Part shown: positions 47,559 through 55,969 of the stretch, piece after piece
Layout: each line of letters starts with the position of its first letter
How positions within the stretch are numbered: position 1 is the stretch's first letter
Assembly: GCA_017882685.1 (NCBI GenBank)
Contig: JADGPA010000016.1
Location: forward strand, 1-59,701
DNA from: Propionibacteriaceae bacterium
GTDB taxonomy: Bacteria; Actinomycetota; Actinomycetes; Propionibacteriales; Propionibacteriaceae
Reading direction: 5' to 3'
DNA: 59,701 nucleotides
Position numbers and translations under genes: made by a program
Notes under the pieces: model-generated
What the model was told of the DNA's origin: nothing
The model's input: the letters and a program-made list of their open reading frames with translations, nothing else
The model's database searches: none

Positions 47559-49589
47559 TCACTGGTGCAGGACCGTCACATCCTGGCCCGCGCCCTCGCG
47601 GGCGAACACCGGGATCACGTCGACCGGGGCTGCGACCGTGAGCCACTGGCCCCCTGAGTGCACCTGGCCGGTGTGGATGTCGGTCCAGGATGCGCCGGCA
47701 GGGAGGTAGAGCTTTCTGCACGTCGCGTGTGCCTCGATAACCGGGGCGACCAGGAGGTCCGGCCCGAACATGTACTGGTCGACCAGGTTCCAGCTCTGCG
47801 GGTCGTCCGGAAACTCGTGGAACAGCCCGCGCATGACCGGTTGGCCGAACTCATGAGCATCGGCCATCACCCGCCGGGTGTAGGGGCGCAGCGTCTCACG
47901 CAGGCGGACGTAGCGGGCGAGGATGTCATAGACGTCATCGCCGAAGCTCCAAAGCTCGTTGGGGGCTCCGGTCGGGCACCGTAGAGACCCGTCGGCGGCC
48001 GAGACGTCTTGCTGGGGCCTGCGATCTCCGTGCATGCGCATGACCGGGCAGAAGGTGCCGAACTGGAACCAACGGACGAGCAGGTCTCGGAAGTCGGGGT
48101 CCTCGATGTTCCCGCCGTGGAAACCGCCGATGTCGGTGGTGAACCAGGGGATGCCCGCGACGCCGAGGTGGATACCTGCCGCGATCTGGTTGCGCAGGTC
48201 CTCCCAGGTTGAGTGGATGTCACCGGACCACACCAGCGCGCCGAAGCGCTGACTTCCGAGCCAGGCGCAGCGGACGAGGTTGACGATGTCCTCCTGACCG
48301 GCGGCGCGCTGTCCCTCATAGAACATGCGCGAGTAGGCCTGGGGGTAGATGTTGCCGATCTGGACGTTGGGTCCGGCGTGGTACCGATAGTTGTCGAAGT
48401 CGTAGACGCCGTACTCCGGCTCCGCTTCGTCCAGCCAGAACACCTTCACGCCGAGGTTGTGGTAGTTGCGCTTGCAGATCTCCCACACGGTTTCGCGGGT
48501 ACGTGGGTTGGTCACGTCGATGAACACGCTGGGGCCCTGGAAGCCCATGTGGATGCCCATGCCACGCTCGGTTCGGACCAGGAGGTTCTCCTTCTTGAAG
48601 CGCCCGAAGTTCTCCGATTCCAGCGAGACCTGCGGCCAGATGGAGACCATGAGCTCAACCCCGAGCTCCTTCAGCTCGGCCACCATGGCCGCGGGGTCGG
48701 GCCAGAATTCGTTCTCGAAGCGGTAGTCACCCATCTTGGGCCAGTGGAAGAAGTCGGCAACGATGACGTCGAGCGGGAGGCCGCGGCGATGGTGCTCGCG
48801 AGCAACCTCCAGAAGCTGTTCCTGGTTCCAGTAGCGGAGTTTGCACTGCCAGTAGCCCAGCCCGTATTCGGGCATCATCGGGACGTGTCCGGTGGCGTCG
48901 GCGAGCGCCGAGCTCAGTCGGGCGGGAGTGGATCCGACGGTGACCCAATAATCGAGCTGGTCGGTGGACTCGGCGACCCATTCGGTGCGGTTGGATGCGA
49001 AGGTGGCAGAGCCGATCGCCGGGTTGTGCCACAGGAATCCGTAACCGGCGCTGGAAATCACGAACGGCACACTGGCCTGGGAGTTGCGGTGCGCGAGTTC
49101 CAGGGTGGAACCCTTCAGGTCGGCGACGGCCTGCTGGTACTGGCCCATGCCGTAGAGCTTCTCGTCACGGATCGATTCGAAGGATGCTTTGACCCGGTAG
49201 CTTCCCGACTGTGGGCGGTACTCCCGCGCCTTCAGCTTCAGCGACCCGCCCTCGTCCAGTTCCTTGAGCACCGTTTGCCCGCGGCCGTCCCTGACCTCGA
49301 GGGTGCAGCGAAGGACCTTGTGACCGACCTGATCGTCGTGGAACTCGCGGGCTCTGAGAATCGCGGTGATTTCACCGTTGACCATCGTGGCGGCTTCGCC
49401 GTCCACGCTGATACCGACGGGCTGAGGCGGCTGCGGCAGGAGGGCGAAATCGTTGTCGACCACGTGACCCGAAGCTGAACTGCGGACGCGCAGCGAGTGC
49501 GCTCCCCAGGCCTGAACGACCAGCGTCTCCCCATCACCGCGCCAAGTGACGGAGTCCGGGCCGACTTCAAAGATGCTTGTCACATTCAT
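47559..49589 (-). CDS. Glycoside hydrolase family 31 (alpha-xylosidase/alpha-glucosidase-like)
   Basis: A 676-residue glycosidase of the GH31 TIM-barrel family. Barrel motifs are 'YGLGYWQCKLRYWNQEQLLEVAREHHRRGLPLDVIVADFFHW', the nucleophile D387 in VFWLDEAEPE and the acid/base D457 in WSGDIHST, followed by 'GGFHGG' and 'RWFQFGTFCPVMRMHG'. The FWLDEAEPE pattern is found in alpha-xylosidases of the XylS group, so xyloglucan- or xylose-containing oligosaccharides are likely, but alpha-glucosides cannot be excluded. No signal peptide, so it acts on imported sugar. It closes the transport operon, 66 nt after the second permease gene. Confidence 0.9.
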   Translation of the reverse strand: MNVTSIFEVGPDSVTWRGDGETLVVQAWGAHSLRVRSSASGHVVDNDFALLPQPPQPVGISVDGEAATMVNGEITAILRAREFHDDQVGHKVLRCTLEVRDGRGQTVLKELDEGGSLKLKAREYRPQSGSYRVKASFESIRDEKLYGMGQYQQAVADLKGSTLELAHRNSQASVPFVISSAGYGFLWHNPAIGSATFASNRTEWVAESTDQLDYWVTVGSTPARLSSALADATGHVPMMPEYGLGYWQCKLRYWNQEQLLEVAREHHRRGLPLDVIVADFFHWPKMGDYRFENEFWPDPAAMVAELKELGVELMVSIWPQVSLESENFGRFKKENLLVRTERGMGIHMGFQGPSVFIDVTNPRTRETVWEICKRNYHNLGVKVFWLDEAEPEYGVYDFDNYRYHAGPNVQIGNIYPQAYSRMFYEGQRAAGQEDIVNLVRCAWLGSQRFGALVWSGDIHSTWEDLRNQIAAGIHLGVAGIPWFTTDIGGFHGGNIEDPDFRDLLVRWFQFGTFCPVMRMHGDRRPQQDVSAADGSLRCPTGAPNELWSFGDDVYDILARYVRLRETLRPYTRRVMADAHEFGQPVMRGLFHEFPDDPQSWNLVDQYMFGPDLLVAPVIEAHATCRKLYLPAGASWTDIHTGQVHSGGQWLTVAAPVDVIPVFAREGAGQDVTVLHQ

Positions 49590-49655
49590 TCGCTTTCTTG
49601 GTGGTGGAGCGGGGCCGACCGGACGGGGCCGGGTCGCGAGATCTTGGGGGAGCGC

Positions 49656-50465
49656 CTAATCCTTCACGGCACCCGCCGTCACGCCGGCGGAGACGTACTT
49701 CTGTGCAACCACCAGCAGCACAGCTGCCGGGATGGAAGCCACCACTGCCGTCGCCATCATCGGGCCCCACTCCTGGTTCTGAGCTCCGATGTAGTTGTAG
49801 ATACCCATGGTGATCGGACGGAGGAGTCCGCCCTCACGATTGAGGGTGGAGGCGAACAGGAAGTCTGACCACGACCAGAGGAAGGCGAACAGCGATGCGG
49901 TGATCATCGAGTTCCTCGAGATCGGCACGACGATCGCGGAGAAGACCCTCCAGGTTGAGGCCCCGTCGATCTCGGCGGCTTCGATCAGTTCCCGTGGAAT
50001 CCCGGCCATGAATGCCGTGAGCAGCATGACGGCGAACGGCACCGCGATGGTGGAGTCGGCGAGGATCAGTCCGGGAACGGTGTTGAGCAGGCCGATCCGG
50101 TTGTAGATCGAGTAGAACCCGAGAGACATGACCACGGCAGGCACCATCTGGGCGACGATGAGGATGAAGCTCAACGTCCTGCCGCCGGGGAAGGACAGCT
50201 TGGCCAGGCCGAAGGCGGCCGGCGTGGCGATCGCCAATGTGAGCAGCACGGTTCCGATCCCGATGAGGACGCTTGTGGCGAGGTAAGGGAGCTGCTGGCT
50301 CAGGACGACGCCGTAGTGGTCAAGGGTGAAGTCGATCGGGATCAGGTCGCCTCGGCGGATGCTTGCCCGGTTGGTCAACGAGACATTGACCATCCAGTAG
50401 ATCGGGAACAGCATGACGGCAGTCAGCACGACGGCGACAGGCGTCTTCCAGGGTGCCCGGCGCAT
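49656..50465 (-). CDS. Carbohydrate ABC transporter permease (MalG type)
   Basis: A 269-residue permease with six hydrophobic segments starting 'VAVVLTAVMLFPIYWMVNVSLTNR' and the EAA motif 'IEAAEIDGASTWRVFSAIVVPISRNS'. It makes a heterodimeric channel with the other permease and imports the sugar. Its ATG follows the MalF-type stop by one nucleotide. It carries the usual CUT1 MalG C-terminal 'QKYVSAGVTAGAVKD'. No ATPase gene is in the operon, so a shared (MsmK-like) ATPase from elsewhere is likely. Confidence 0.9.
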   Translation of the reverse strand: MRRAPWKTPVAVVLTAVMLFPIYWMVNVSLTNRASIRRGDLIPIDFTLDHYGVVLSQQLPYLATSVLIGIGTVLLTLAIATPAAFGLAKLSFPGGRTLSFILIVAQMVPAVVMSLGFYSIYNRIGLLNTVPGLILADSTIAVPFAVMLLTAFMAGIPRELIEAAEIDGASTWRVFSAIVVPISRNSMITASLFAFLWSWSDFLFASTLNREGGLLRPITMGIYNYIGAQNQEWGPMMATAVVASIPAAVLLVVAQKYVSAGVTAGAVKD

Positions 50466-50466
50466 G

Positions 50467-51417
50467 TCAGTCCTCCCGCCGGCGCTGCATCACGAGATAT
50501 ACGACCCCGAAGGCAAGTGCCACGAGCAGCAGGATCGTCCCAACAGCCGAGGCCTGGGAGTACCTGATGACCGTGGAGGCCCCCTTGCCGAAGGCCATCC
50601 CGTAGGACCAGGTAGCCAGCGTCTGGGAGCTGCCCGCCCCCGTGGTCATGATCCAGATGATGTCCACCACCTTGAGTGTGTAAACCAGTCCGAGCAGGAC
50701 GGTGATGACCGAGACCGGACGCAGTAAGGGCATGGTGATTCGCCAGAACTGTTGCCAGGGACTCGCCCCATCGAGGGAGGAGGCCTCGTACAGGTCGGTG
50801 GGGATGTTCTGAAGGCCGGAGTAGAGGATCACAAGGTTGAACGGGATCCCGAGCCAGATGTTGGCGATGGTGACAGACATCAGCGCGTTGTCGGCGTTCA
50901 GCCACCACACGGGATCGATCCCGAAGACGCCGAGGAACGAATTGATGACGCCGCTGTCGGGGTTCATCATCCATTGCCACACGGTTCCGGAGACGATCAC
51001 CGGCAGCAGCCAGGGCACGAGGAACATCCCACGCAAGGCTGCCGACAGGCGGAACTGCCCTCCGTGGAAGAACACCGCCAGAGCCAGTCCGATGACGTAC
51101 TGGAAGAGGATGGACACCACGGTGAAGGTTGCGGTCTGGCTGACGACTCGCCAGAACCTGGGGTCGGAGACAACTTCACGGTAGATGTCCAGCCCGACGA
51201 AGGGCGCCCCGCCACGGACGAAGGACCCCCGGTCGAACCGGTGCAAGCTCATGGTGACGTTCTCGATCAGCGGATAGGCGTAGAACACCACCAGGTACAC
51301 CAGCAGTGGTGCCACGAACGCGATGGCGACCCACCTCGTGGATCTCCTCCGCCTTGGCCTCTGCGTGACCGCCGAGGGCGAATGCCCGGTCGCGGCAGAG
51401 GACACCGGTGTCGTCAT
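50467..51417 (-). CDS. Carbohydrate ABC transporter permease (MalF type)
   Basis: A 316-residue permease of the CUT1 MalF class with N-terminal basic segment, six hydrophobic helices ('AIAFVAPLLVYLVVFYAYPLIENV', 'MFLVPWLLPVIVSGTVW', 'VTIANIWLGIPFNLVILYSGL', 'VITVLLGLVYTLKVVDIIWI', 'GTILLLVALAFGVVYLVM') and EAA motif 'YEASSLDGASPWQQFWRITMPLLRPV'. Partner of the MalG-type gene that starts one nucleotide after it. Confidence 0.9.
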   Translation of the reverse strand: MTTPVSSAATGHSPSAVTQRPRRRRSTRWVAIAFVAPLLVYLVVFYAYPLIENVTMSLHRFDRGSFVRGGAPFVGLDIYREVVSDPRFWRVVSQTATFTVVSILFQYVIGLALAVFFHGGQFRLSAALRGMFLVPWLLPVIVSGTVWQWMMNPDSGVINSFLGVFGIDPVWWLNADNALMSVTIANIWLGIPFNLVILYSGLQNIPTDLYEASSLDGASPWQQFWRITMPLLRPVSVITVLLGLVYTLKVVDIIWIMTTGAGSSQTLATWSYGMAFGKGASTVIRYSQASAVGTILLLVALAFGVVYLVMQRRRED

Positions 51418-51442
51418 GGTTGCTCCGTCCGCTCGTCGGAAG

Positions 51443-51480
51443 GGTGCCCGCCCACGGGGCCGGGTCCGTGGGCAGGCACC
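51443..51480 (-). terminator. Strong intercistronic hairpin after the sugar-binding protein gene
   Basis: Two 15-nt arms (51443-51457 and 51466-51480) are reverse complementary except for one position that still pairs as G-U; loop 8 nt. It begins 8 nt after the stop codon of the binding-protein gene and lies before the MalF start. It mirrors the hairpin after the peptide-binding gene at 751-783 in position and strength. The probable effect is more binding protein than permease. Confidence 0.75.
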
Positions 51481-51488
51481 ATGCTCCC

Positions 51489-52748
51489 CTACTTGCCGGC
51501 GGCGGTCGCGAAGGCCGACTTGACGGCGGTCGCGTCCCCGGCAGCGTTCAGCGCGCCCTGGATCGCCTCAGACAACTGCGAGGAGACCTCCACGTACTTG
51601 GCGCCGAGTTCGGTCGTGCGGCCCTGTGCGCCTTCGACCGACTTCACCCAGGGCTGCCAGACCGGGTTGGACTTGACCTGTGCTGCCCGCACGTCCGGCT
51701 TCGCAGACAGGTAGCCCAGGGTCTCGTTGGTCTTCAAAGCGGCGTCACCGTCGGTGAGGCACTTGATCACGGCTGCGGCGTTCGCGTAGTGGTTGTCAGC
51801 ATCCTTGGCCTGCACCGGGGCCACGGCGAACTCACCGCCCGTCGGAACGGGCGCGACTCCGCCAGCCTTGGACGGGATTGCCAGGACGCCGATCTTGAAC
51901 TTGGCCTGCGCGGCTGCGGACGCGAACCAGGAGCCGTTCTCGGCGAAGCCGTACTTGCCCGTGAGGAACAGGTCCCAAGCGGCGGACTGGTTGTCGGTCA
52001 CCGCGGACTTCGGCGCCCAACCCTTGCCGATCCAGTCCGAGATCAGCTGACCCGCGGAGACGGACTGGTCGGAGGAGACGTCGTTGAGGTTCGCGCCGGC
52101 GCCCCAGAACCAGGGCAGGAACTGGAACACGCCTTCTTCACCCGTCACGCCGGAGAAGGTGATGCCCTTGCCACCCGAGGCGGCGACCTTCCCGATCGCT
52201 GCGTTCAACGCGTCCCAGCTCGTGATCGAGGCCGGATCGACGCCCGCCTTCTTCAGCAGGTCCTCGTTGTAGTACAGGCCCAGGGCGTTCGAACCGAACG
52301 GCACGCCGTAAGCCTCACCGTTCACGATGCCGGGGCCCATGAGGTTGGCGTCCACCCCGGTGGTGTCGATGTTGGCCTGCTTGGCCGTCGCCACCAGGCC
52401 GGAAGACACGGCCTCGGGCATCATCGGATTGTCCAGCACCACGATGTCAGGGGCATTGCCCTCCTTCACCGCGGTCGTCAACTGGTTGAACAGATCCGAT
52501 TGCGGTGCGCTGGTGCGCGTGATCGTGGAGCCCTGCGGGGCGCAGGCCTTCACAAGCTTGTCCCAATCCGAGCCGTCAGTGCGTTGGGGGTAGGGATCCC
52601 AGAACTTGATGTCGGCCGTGGTGGTGCCCTTGGTGGCTTCACCGCTGGCGCTGGGGGCGGCGGGCTGGGGCGTTGTGCATGCCGCCAAGGCCATGCATGC
52701 CGCCAGAGCCACGCCTGCCGATACTCGGCGACCCGGGGACTTCGTCAT
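51489..52748 (-). CDS. Sugar ABC transporter substrate-binding lipoprotein
   Basis: A 419-residue lipoprotein with signal 'VALAACMALAAC' (lipid-modified Cys24; a second Cys at 18) and a CUT1 binding-protein body: 'IKFWDPYPQRTDGSDWDKLVKACAPQGSTI', 'APDIVVLDNPMMPEAVSSGL', 'NGEAYGVPFGSNALGLYYNEDLLKKAGV' and 'TWDALNAAIGKVAAS'. It captures oligosaccharide for the two permeases. The ATG at 52748 follows an operator region with two palindromes. It is the first gene of the operon. Confidence 0.92.
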   Translation of the reverse strand: MTKSPGRRVSAGVALAACMALAACTTPQPAAPSASGEATKGTTTADIKFWDPYPQRTDGSDWDKLVKACAPQGSTITRTSAPQSDLFNQLTTAVKEGNAPDIVVLDNPMMPEAVSSGLVATAKQANIDTTGVDANLMGPGIVNGEAYGVPFGSNALGLYYNEDLLKKAGVDPASITSWDALNAAIGKVAASGGKGITFSGVTGEEGVFQFLPWFWGAGANLNDVSSDQSVSAGQLISDWIGKGWAPKSAVTDNQSAAWDLFLTGKYGFAENGSWFASAAAQAKFKIGVLAIPSKAGGVAPVPTGGEFAVAPVQAKDADNHYANAAAVIKCLTDGDAALKTNETLGYLSAKPDVRAAQVKSNPVWQPWVKSVEGAQGRTTELGAKYVEVSSQLSEAIQGALNAAGDATAVKSAFATAAGK

Positions 52749-52807
52749 CTCCTGTACCTCTCCGTTGAGCCCGACCCACTGTCGGGAAGTACTGTGCCGC
52801 CAGTTCT

Positions 52808-52823
52808 AGCGAACCGGTTCGCT
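52808..52823. promoter_or_regulatory. LacI-type operator 1 (16-bp palindrome)
   Basis: AGCGAACCGGTTCGCT is a perfect 16-bp palindrome with the central CG step typical of LacI/GalR operators. It lies about 60 nt upstream of the binding-protein ATG (minus strand), close to where that operon's promoter must be. Confidence 0.85.
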
Positions 52824-52857
52824 ACTGACTGTCCTACGAGCTTCGACCACAGTCAAG

Positions 52858-52871
52858 GCGAACCGGTTCGC
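52858..52871. promoter_or_regulatory. LacI-type operator 2 (14-bp palindrome)
   Basis: GCGAACCGGTTCGC repeats the core of operator 1 exactly. The two centres are 49 bp apart. It lies between operator 1 and the 3' end of the LacI gene, and may help the repressor to loop or bind cooperatively. Confidence 0.85.
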
Positions 52872-52930
52872 TGTGACCATTTCGTTATCTTCGGCAGAGT
52901 CGAGAGGCTATTGCCCTCAGAGGGGCGCCG

Positions 52931-53947
52931 TCAGGCAGGGCGCGCGACACTCCCCCGAAGGATGAGGCTCGGCTCGATCAGTCGCGATTCCGCGGAAGCG
53001 TCAGGTGCATTCAACCGACGCATGAGGAGCTCAACCGCCACCTGCGACACAGCCAAGGGCTCCGAGGCCACGGACGTCACGTCCAAAGCGAACAGCTGCG
53101 CGAGTTCTGCGGAGTGCAGCGAGACCACGCTTCGGTCGCCGGGGATCCGTAACCCACGCTCGTGCAAGACGAACGGCAGCATCGCAGCAGCCGTGTCATT
53201 GTGCACGAGCATCGCGCGTGGCTTTCTGGGGTCGGACACCAACTCGGCAAGATCCCGGCGTACAAGTTCGGGTTCGACCGGCAGCGGCTGCTCCACCAGG
53301 TGCAACCCGCGGTCCACCGCGCGCTGCCGGGCCGCGTCCGCGAATCGAACCGCGTAGGTTGCGCCCGACTCATACAACTCAACCGGCCATTGGACGAAGG
53401 TCGCATGATCGTGGCCGGCGTCCACGAGATGGTCGACCAGCATCCGCGCCCCCGCGGCGAAGTCCAGGTCGACAGCGTCGATGGACATCGTGTCCTGCGG
53501 CATCCCGATGAGCACCGCCGGGAAGCCCGCCGACGCGATCGGTTCCAGCCGGGGATCGCCATTCACCAGACTGAGGAGGATCAGGCCATCGACCTGTCGC
53601 CCGGCGATCATGCGGCGCACCGCGGCTACTCCATCCGCTTCGGTCAGAAGCACGATGGAGTAGCCGTATTCCCTGGCAGCGTCCGACAGATCGATGAGAT
53701 ACGTCGCGAGAGCCGGGCTGAACTCGGCCTCATGGAACCGCACCACCACGCCGATGGACATTGTGCGGGAGGTGGCGAGCGCGCGCGCGCCGGCGTTCAC
53801 CGAGAAGTTCAGCTTCTCGATGGCGGCCTCGATCTTCTGACGTGTCGGAGGCGTGACCAGCTTTCTTCCCGTCAACACTGAAGAAACCGTGCTTCGCGAG
53901 ACCCCCGCCTCGCGGGCGACATCACCGATCGTGGCCACCGTCCCCAC
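52931..53947 (-). CDS. LacI-family transcriptional regulator
   Basis: A 338-residue regulator: helix-turn-helix 'ATIGDVAREAGVSRSTVSSVLTGRKLVTPPTRQKIEAAIEKLNF', hinge, then periplasmic-binding-protein-like core 'SIGVVVRFHEAEFSPALATYLIDLSDAAREYGYSIVLL' ending 'LILRGSVARP'. It probably represses the sugar importer and GH31 gene, sensing the imported sugar, through the palindromic sites. It precedes the operon on the same strand. A related site upstream of its own start suggests autoregulation. Confidence 0.93.
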   Translation of the reverse strand: MGTVATIGDVAREAGVSRSTVSSVLTGRKLVTPPTRQKIEAAIEKLNFSVNAGARALATSRTMSIGVVVRFHEAEFSPALATYLIDLSDAAREYGYSIVLLTEADGVAAVRRMIAGRQVDGLILLSLVNGDPRLEPIASAGFPAVLIGMPQDTMSIDAVDLDFAAGARMLVDHLVDAGHDHATFVQWPVELYESGATYAVRFADAARQRAVDRGLHLVEQPLPVEPELVRRDLAELVSDPRKPRAMLVHNDTAAAMLPFVLHERGLRIPGDRSVVSLHSAELAQLFALDVTSVASEPLAVSQVAVELLMRRLNAPDASAESRLIEPSLILRGSVARPA

Positions 53948-53969
53948 CTTCCTGAGCCGACGGGCGCCA

Positions 53970-53983
53970 GCGTACCGGTTCGC
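53970..53983. promoter_or_regulatory. LacI-type operator 3, imperfect, upstream of the regulator gene
   Basis: GCGTACCGGTTCGC differs from operator 2 at one position. It lies 23 nt upstream of the regulator's start codon (minus strand), so the protein could limit its own expression. Confidence 0.7.
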
Positions 53984-54040
53984 CGGCGGCAGTTCGTTCT
54001 GCGCTTTGCTGGCTGCGGGGGCGCTCGTTTTCGGGTTTGG

Positions 54041-54214
54041 TCAGCGACGGATCCCGATCAGGAGGATCCATCCGTAGTAGACGGCGACCGCAATGCCGCT
54101 GACGAACTGGGCAAGGAGCCAGTACAAGCCACCACCGACAACCGCGTGGTCAACGGCCCGGGCCACGACTCCGTTGGCGCGGCTCGCGGTGGGGTGTTGA
54201 CGGAGATGAGGCAT
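54041..54214 (-). CDS. Small membrane protein (57 residues)
   Basis: A short ATG-started frame of 57 residues. A basic N-terminus (MPHLRQHPTASRANG) leads to a hydrophobic helix 'GLYWLLAQFVSGIAVAVYYGWILLIG' and ends IRR. It looks like a small integral membrane protein; no recognised family. The ribosome site is weak, and the next gene on this strand, the DMT-type transporter, lies 21 nt upstream of it (stop at 54236), so co-transcription is possible. Confidence 0.5.
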   Translation of the reverse strand: MPHLRQHPTASRANGVVARAVDHAVVGGGLYWLLAQFVSGIAVAVYYGWILLIGIRR

Positions 54215-54235
54215 CCGAGTTCGGCGATTCGGTTC

Positions 54236-55066
54236 TCATTTATGGGCAGTTGCCTCGGTCGAGTGCCGTGCGAGCAGGATGCAGCCAGCGAGGGTAAGGA
54301 AGAAGCCGAGCGCAGCCGGGGCTGCCATGCCGGGTCGCACCTGGTCTCCGAGCCAGACGAGCCCGATGGTTGCCGGCACCAGTGTTTCCACAGCGAAGGT
54401 GATGGCAGTGGCCGTTGTGACTGCCCCGCGTTGGAGTGCCAGGCCGAACGCAACCAATCCGATGGCGGCATAGATCGCCAGGGCCCACGACACCGGGTCG
54501 AGCACGAGACGCCACAGGTCGTGCGGAACGGTGAGGACTCGCGCTGCCACCCCCAGGCCTGCAAAGCCGAGTCCTGCGGTGACGGCCAGCAGGGGCGGCC
54601 CGAAGGAGTCGCGAAGGCGATTCGCGAGAAGACCGAGCGTCGACACGGGTGCGGCCAGCCCGAGCAGGAGCCAGGCTGTCCAACCCTGGAGGGCTGTACC
54701 GGGGCCTTCTGCGCCGCTGGCAGCCAGGAGGATCAGGCCGGCAGCGACCGCCACCAGGGCAACAACCTCTCTGCGAGTCAGGTGAACACCGAGAAAGAGC
54801 ACGGCGAGGACAGCCGTTACGGCGACACTGGAGGCGATCACCGACTCAACGACGAAGAGCGGGAGACCGCGCAGGGCGACGATGGAAGCGAGGAACCCCG
54901 CCCCGTCCAGCGCCAGCCCGACCACGTAGAGTCGGGCGGCCCAAAGCCGAGTCCAACGGCTGCCAGCATCGGAGTCGGCGGCTCGACGCAGACCGATCGC
55001 CTGCAGCACGGTGCCAGCCCCGTAGAGCAAGGCGGCGCCGAGCGCGCAGACAAGGCTCAGGATCAT
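54236..55066 (-). CDS. DMT/EamA-like multi-pass transporter
   Basis: A 276-residue membrane protein with about nine hydrophobic helices ('LVCALGAALLYGAGTVLQAIGLR', 'ASSVAVTAVLAVLFLG', 'VALVAVAAGLILLAASG', 'AWLLLGLAAPVSTLGLL', 'LLAVTAGLGFAGLGVAARVL', 'LAIYAAIGLVAFGLAL', 'TAITFAVETLVPATIGLVWLGDQV', 'AALGFFLTLAGCILLA'). This pattern fits the drug/metabolite transporter superfamily in a shortened form. Substrate unknown. Confidence 0.72.
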   Translation of the reverse strand: MILSLVCALGAALLYGAGTVLQAIGLRRAADSDAGSRWTRLWAARLYVVGLALDGAGFLASIVALRGLPLFVVESVIASSVAVTAVLAVLFLGVHLTRREVVALVAVAAGLILLAASGAEGPGTALQGWTAWLLLGLAAPVSTLGLLANRLRDSFGPPLLAVTAGLGFAGLGVAARVLTVPHDLWRLVLDPVSWALAIYAAIGLVAFGLALQRGAVTTATAITFAVETLVPATIGLVWLGDQVRPGMAAPAALGFFLTLAGCILLARHSTEATAHK

Positions 55067-55114
55067 GAAGCCACCCTGACACGGAAAGGATTCGGGTATT
55101 CGGGGCGATGCAAT

Positions 55115-55969
55115 CTATGCCCGGGTGGCCGCAACGTTGGCAGCAACGATGGCCTGAACCCCGGCTGCGTTGGGGTGATCACCATCGTCGGCCAGCAGCG
55201 GCGTGGGGTCCTCATCTCCGCTGCTCTTGAACGGCTTCACCAGGTCGACGGTCAGGTCACCGCTGCTGCTCGCTGCGTTCGCGATCGCATGGTTGGCTGA
55301 CTTGGTGACTTCGACACTCCAGTCGATCTGCTCCTGGCCGCCATCGGCCCGTGCGACGGCGCCGTCTGTGAAGACGTTCCAGTAGTTGTCCACCAATACC
55401 GTCATCGGCTGCCCCGCCCGGAGTGACCTGACGAGGCTGAGGACGGACGCAAGGCGTGTTCCCATGGTGTCGACCTGCGGTTTGTAGCAGGTAGCGTCGC
55501 AGTCGCTTTGATTCCACGAGTCAAGGGCGTCACTGAGGTCGTTGGCCCCGATGATGACGATGAGGATGTCGGCGTTGGCGACTTCGCGGCGCGCGTTGGC
55601 ATCCTGGTGAAGCTGGTCAAGCAGATCGTTGGTGGTGTAGCCCGGCACCCCGAGGTTCGTTGCCGTCACGTCCCGCCCTGTCCGGTCGGCCATCGCGTGG
55701 GCAAAGCCCGTCATGATGGTTTCGCAGTTGCAGTTTGTGCCTGCCATCACAGAGTCCCCGATTCCCACGACGTGCAGCGGCGCCAGGGGGGTCGAGCTCT
55801 GCGTGGTTCGTGGCATTGCCGCGGAGTGTGTCGGCGAGACCTCGACCGGGGGGTCTGCGACCGGCCAGGCTGACGTGACTGAGAAGACGGCTACCAGAGC
55901 GGCGGCCAGCACCACCAGACCCGTGGCCCAGACGAGGATGGCTGTGCCCCTCGGACGGATTCGACGCAT
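55115..55969 (-). CDS. Secreted SGNH-hydrolase-like protein
   Basis: A 284-residue protein with an N-terminal hydrophobic anchor ('AILVWATGLVVLAAALVAVFSV'), a Ser/Thr/Pro linker and an SGNH hydrolase body: block I 'VVGIGDSVMAG', block III 'IIGANDLSD', and block V 'DGDHPNAAG' with the Asp-x-x-His. An odd 'TNCNCET' follows block I. It could remove acyl groups from a lipid or polysaccharide at the surface. The ATG overlaps the esterase stop (TGATG), so the two proteins are co-translated. Confidence 0.82.
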   Translation of the reverse strand: MRRIRPRGTAILVWATGLVVLAAALVAVFSVTSAWPVADPPVEVSPTHSAAMPRTTQSSTPLAPLHVVGIGDSVMAGTNCNCETIMTGFAHAMADRTGRDVTATNLGVPGYTTNDLLDQLHQDANARREVANADILIVIIGANDLSDALDSWNQSDCDATCYKPQVDTMGTRLASVLSLVRSLRAGQPMTVLVDNYWNVFTDGAVARADGGQEQIDWSVEVTKSANHAIANAASSSGDLTVDLVKPFKSSGDEDPTPLLADDGDHPNAAGVQAIVAANVAATRA

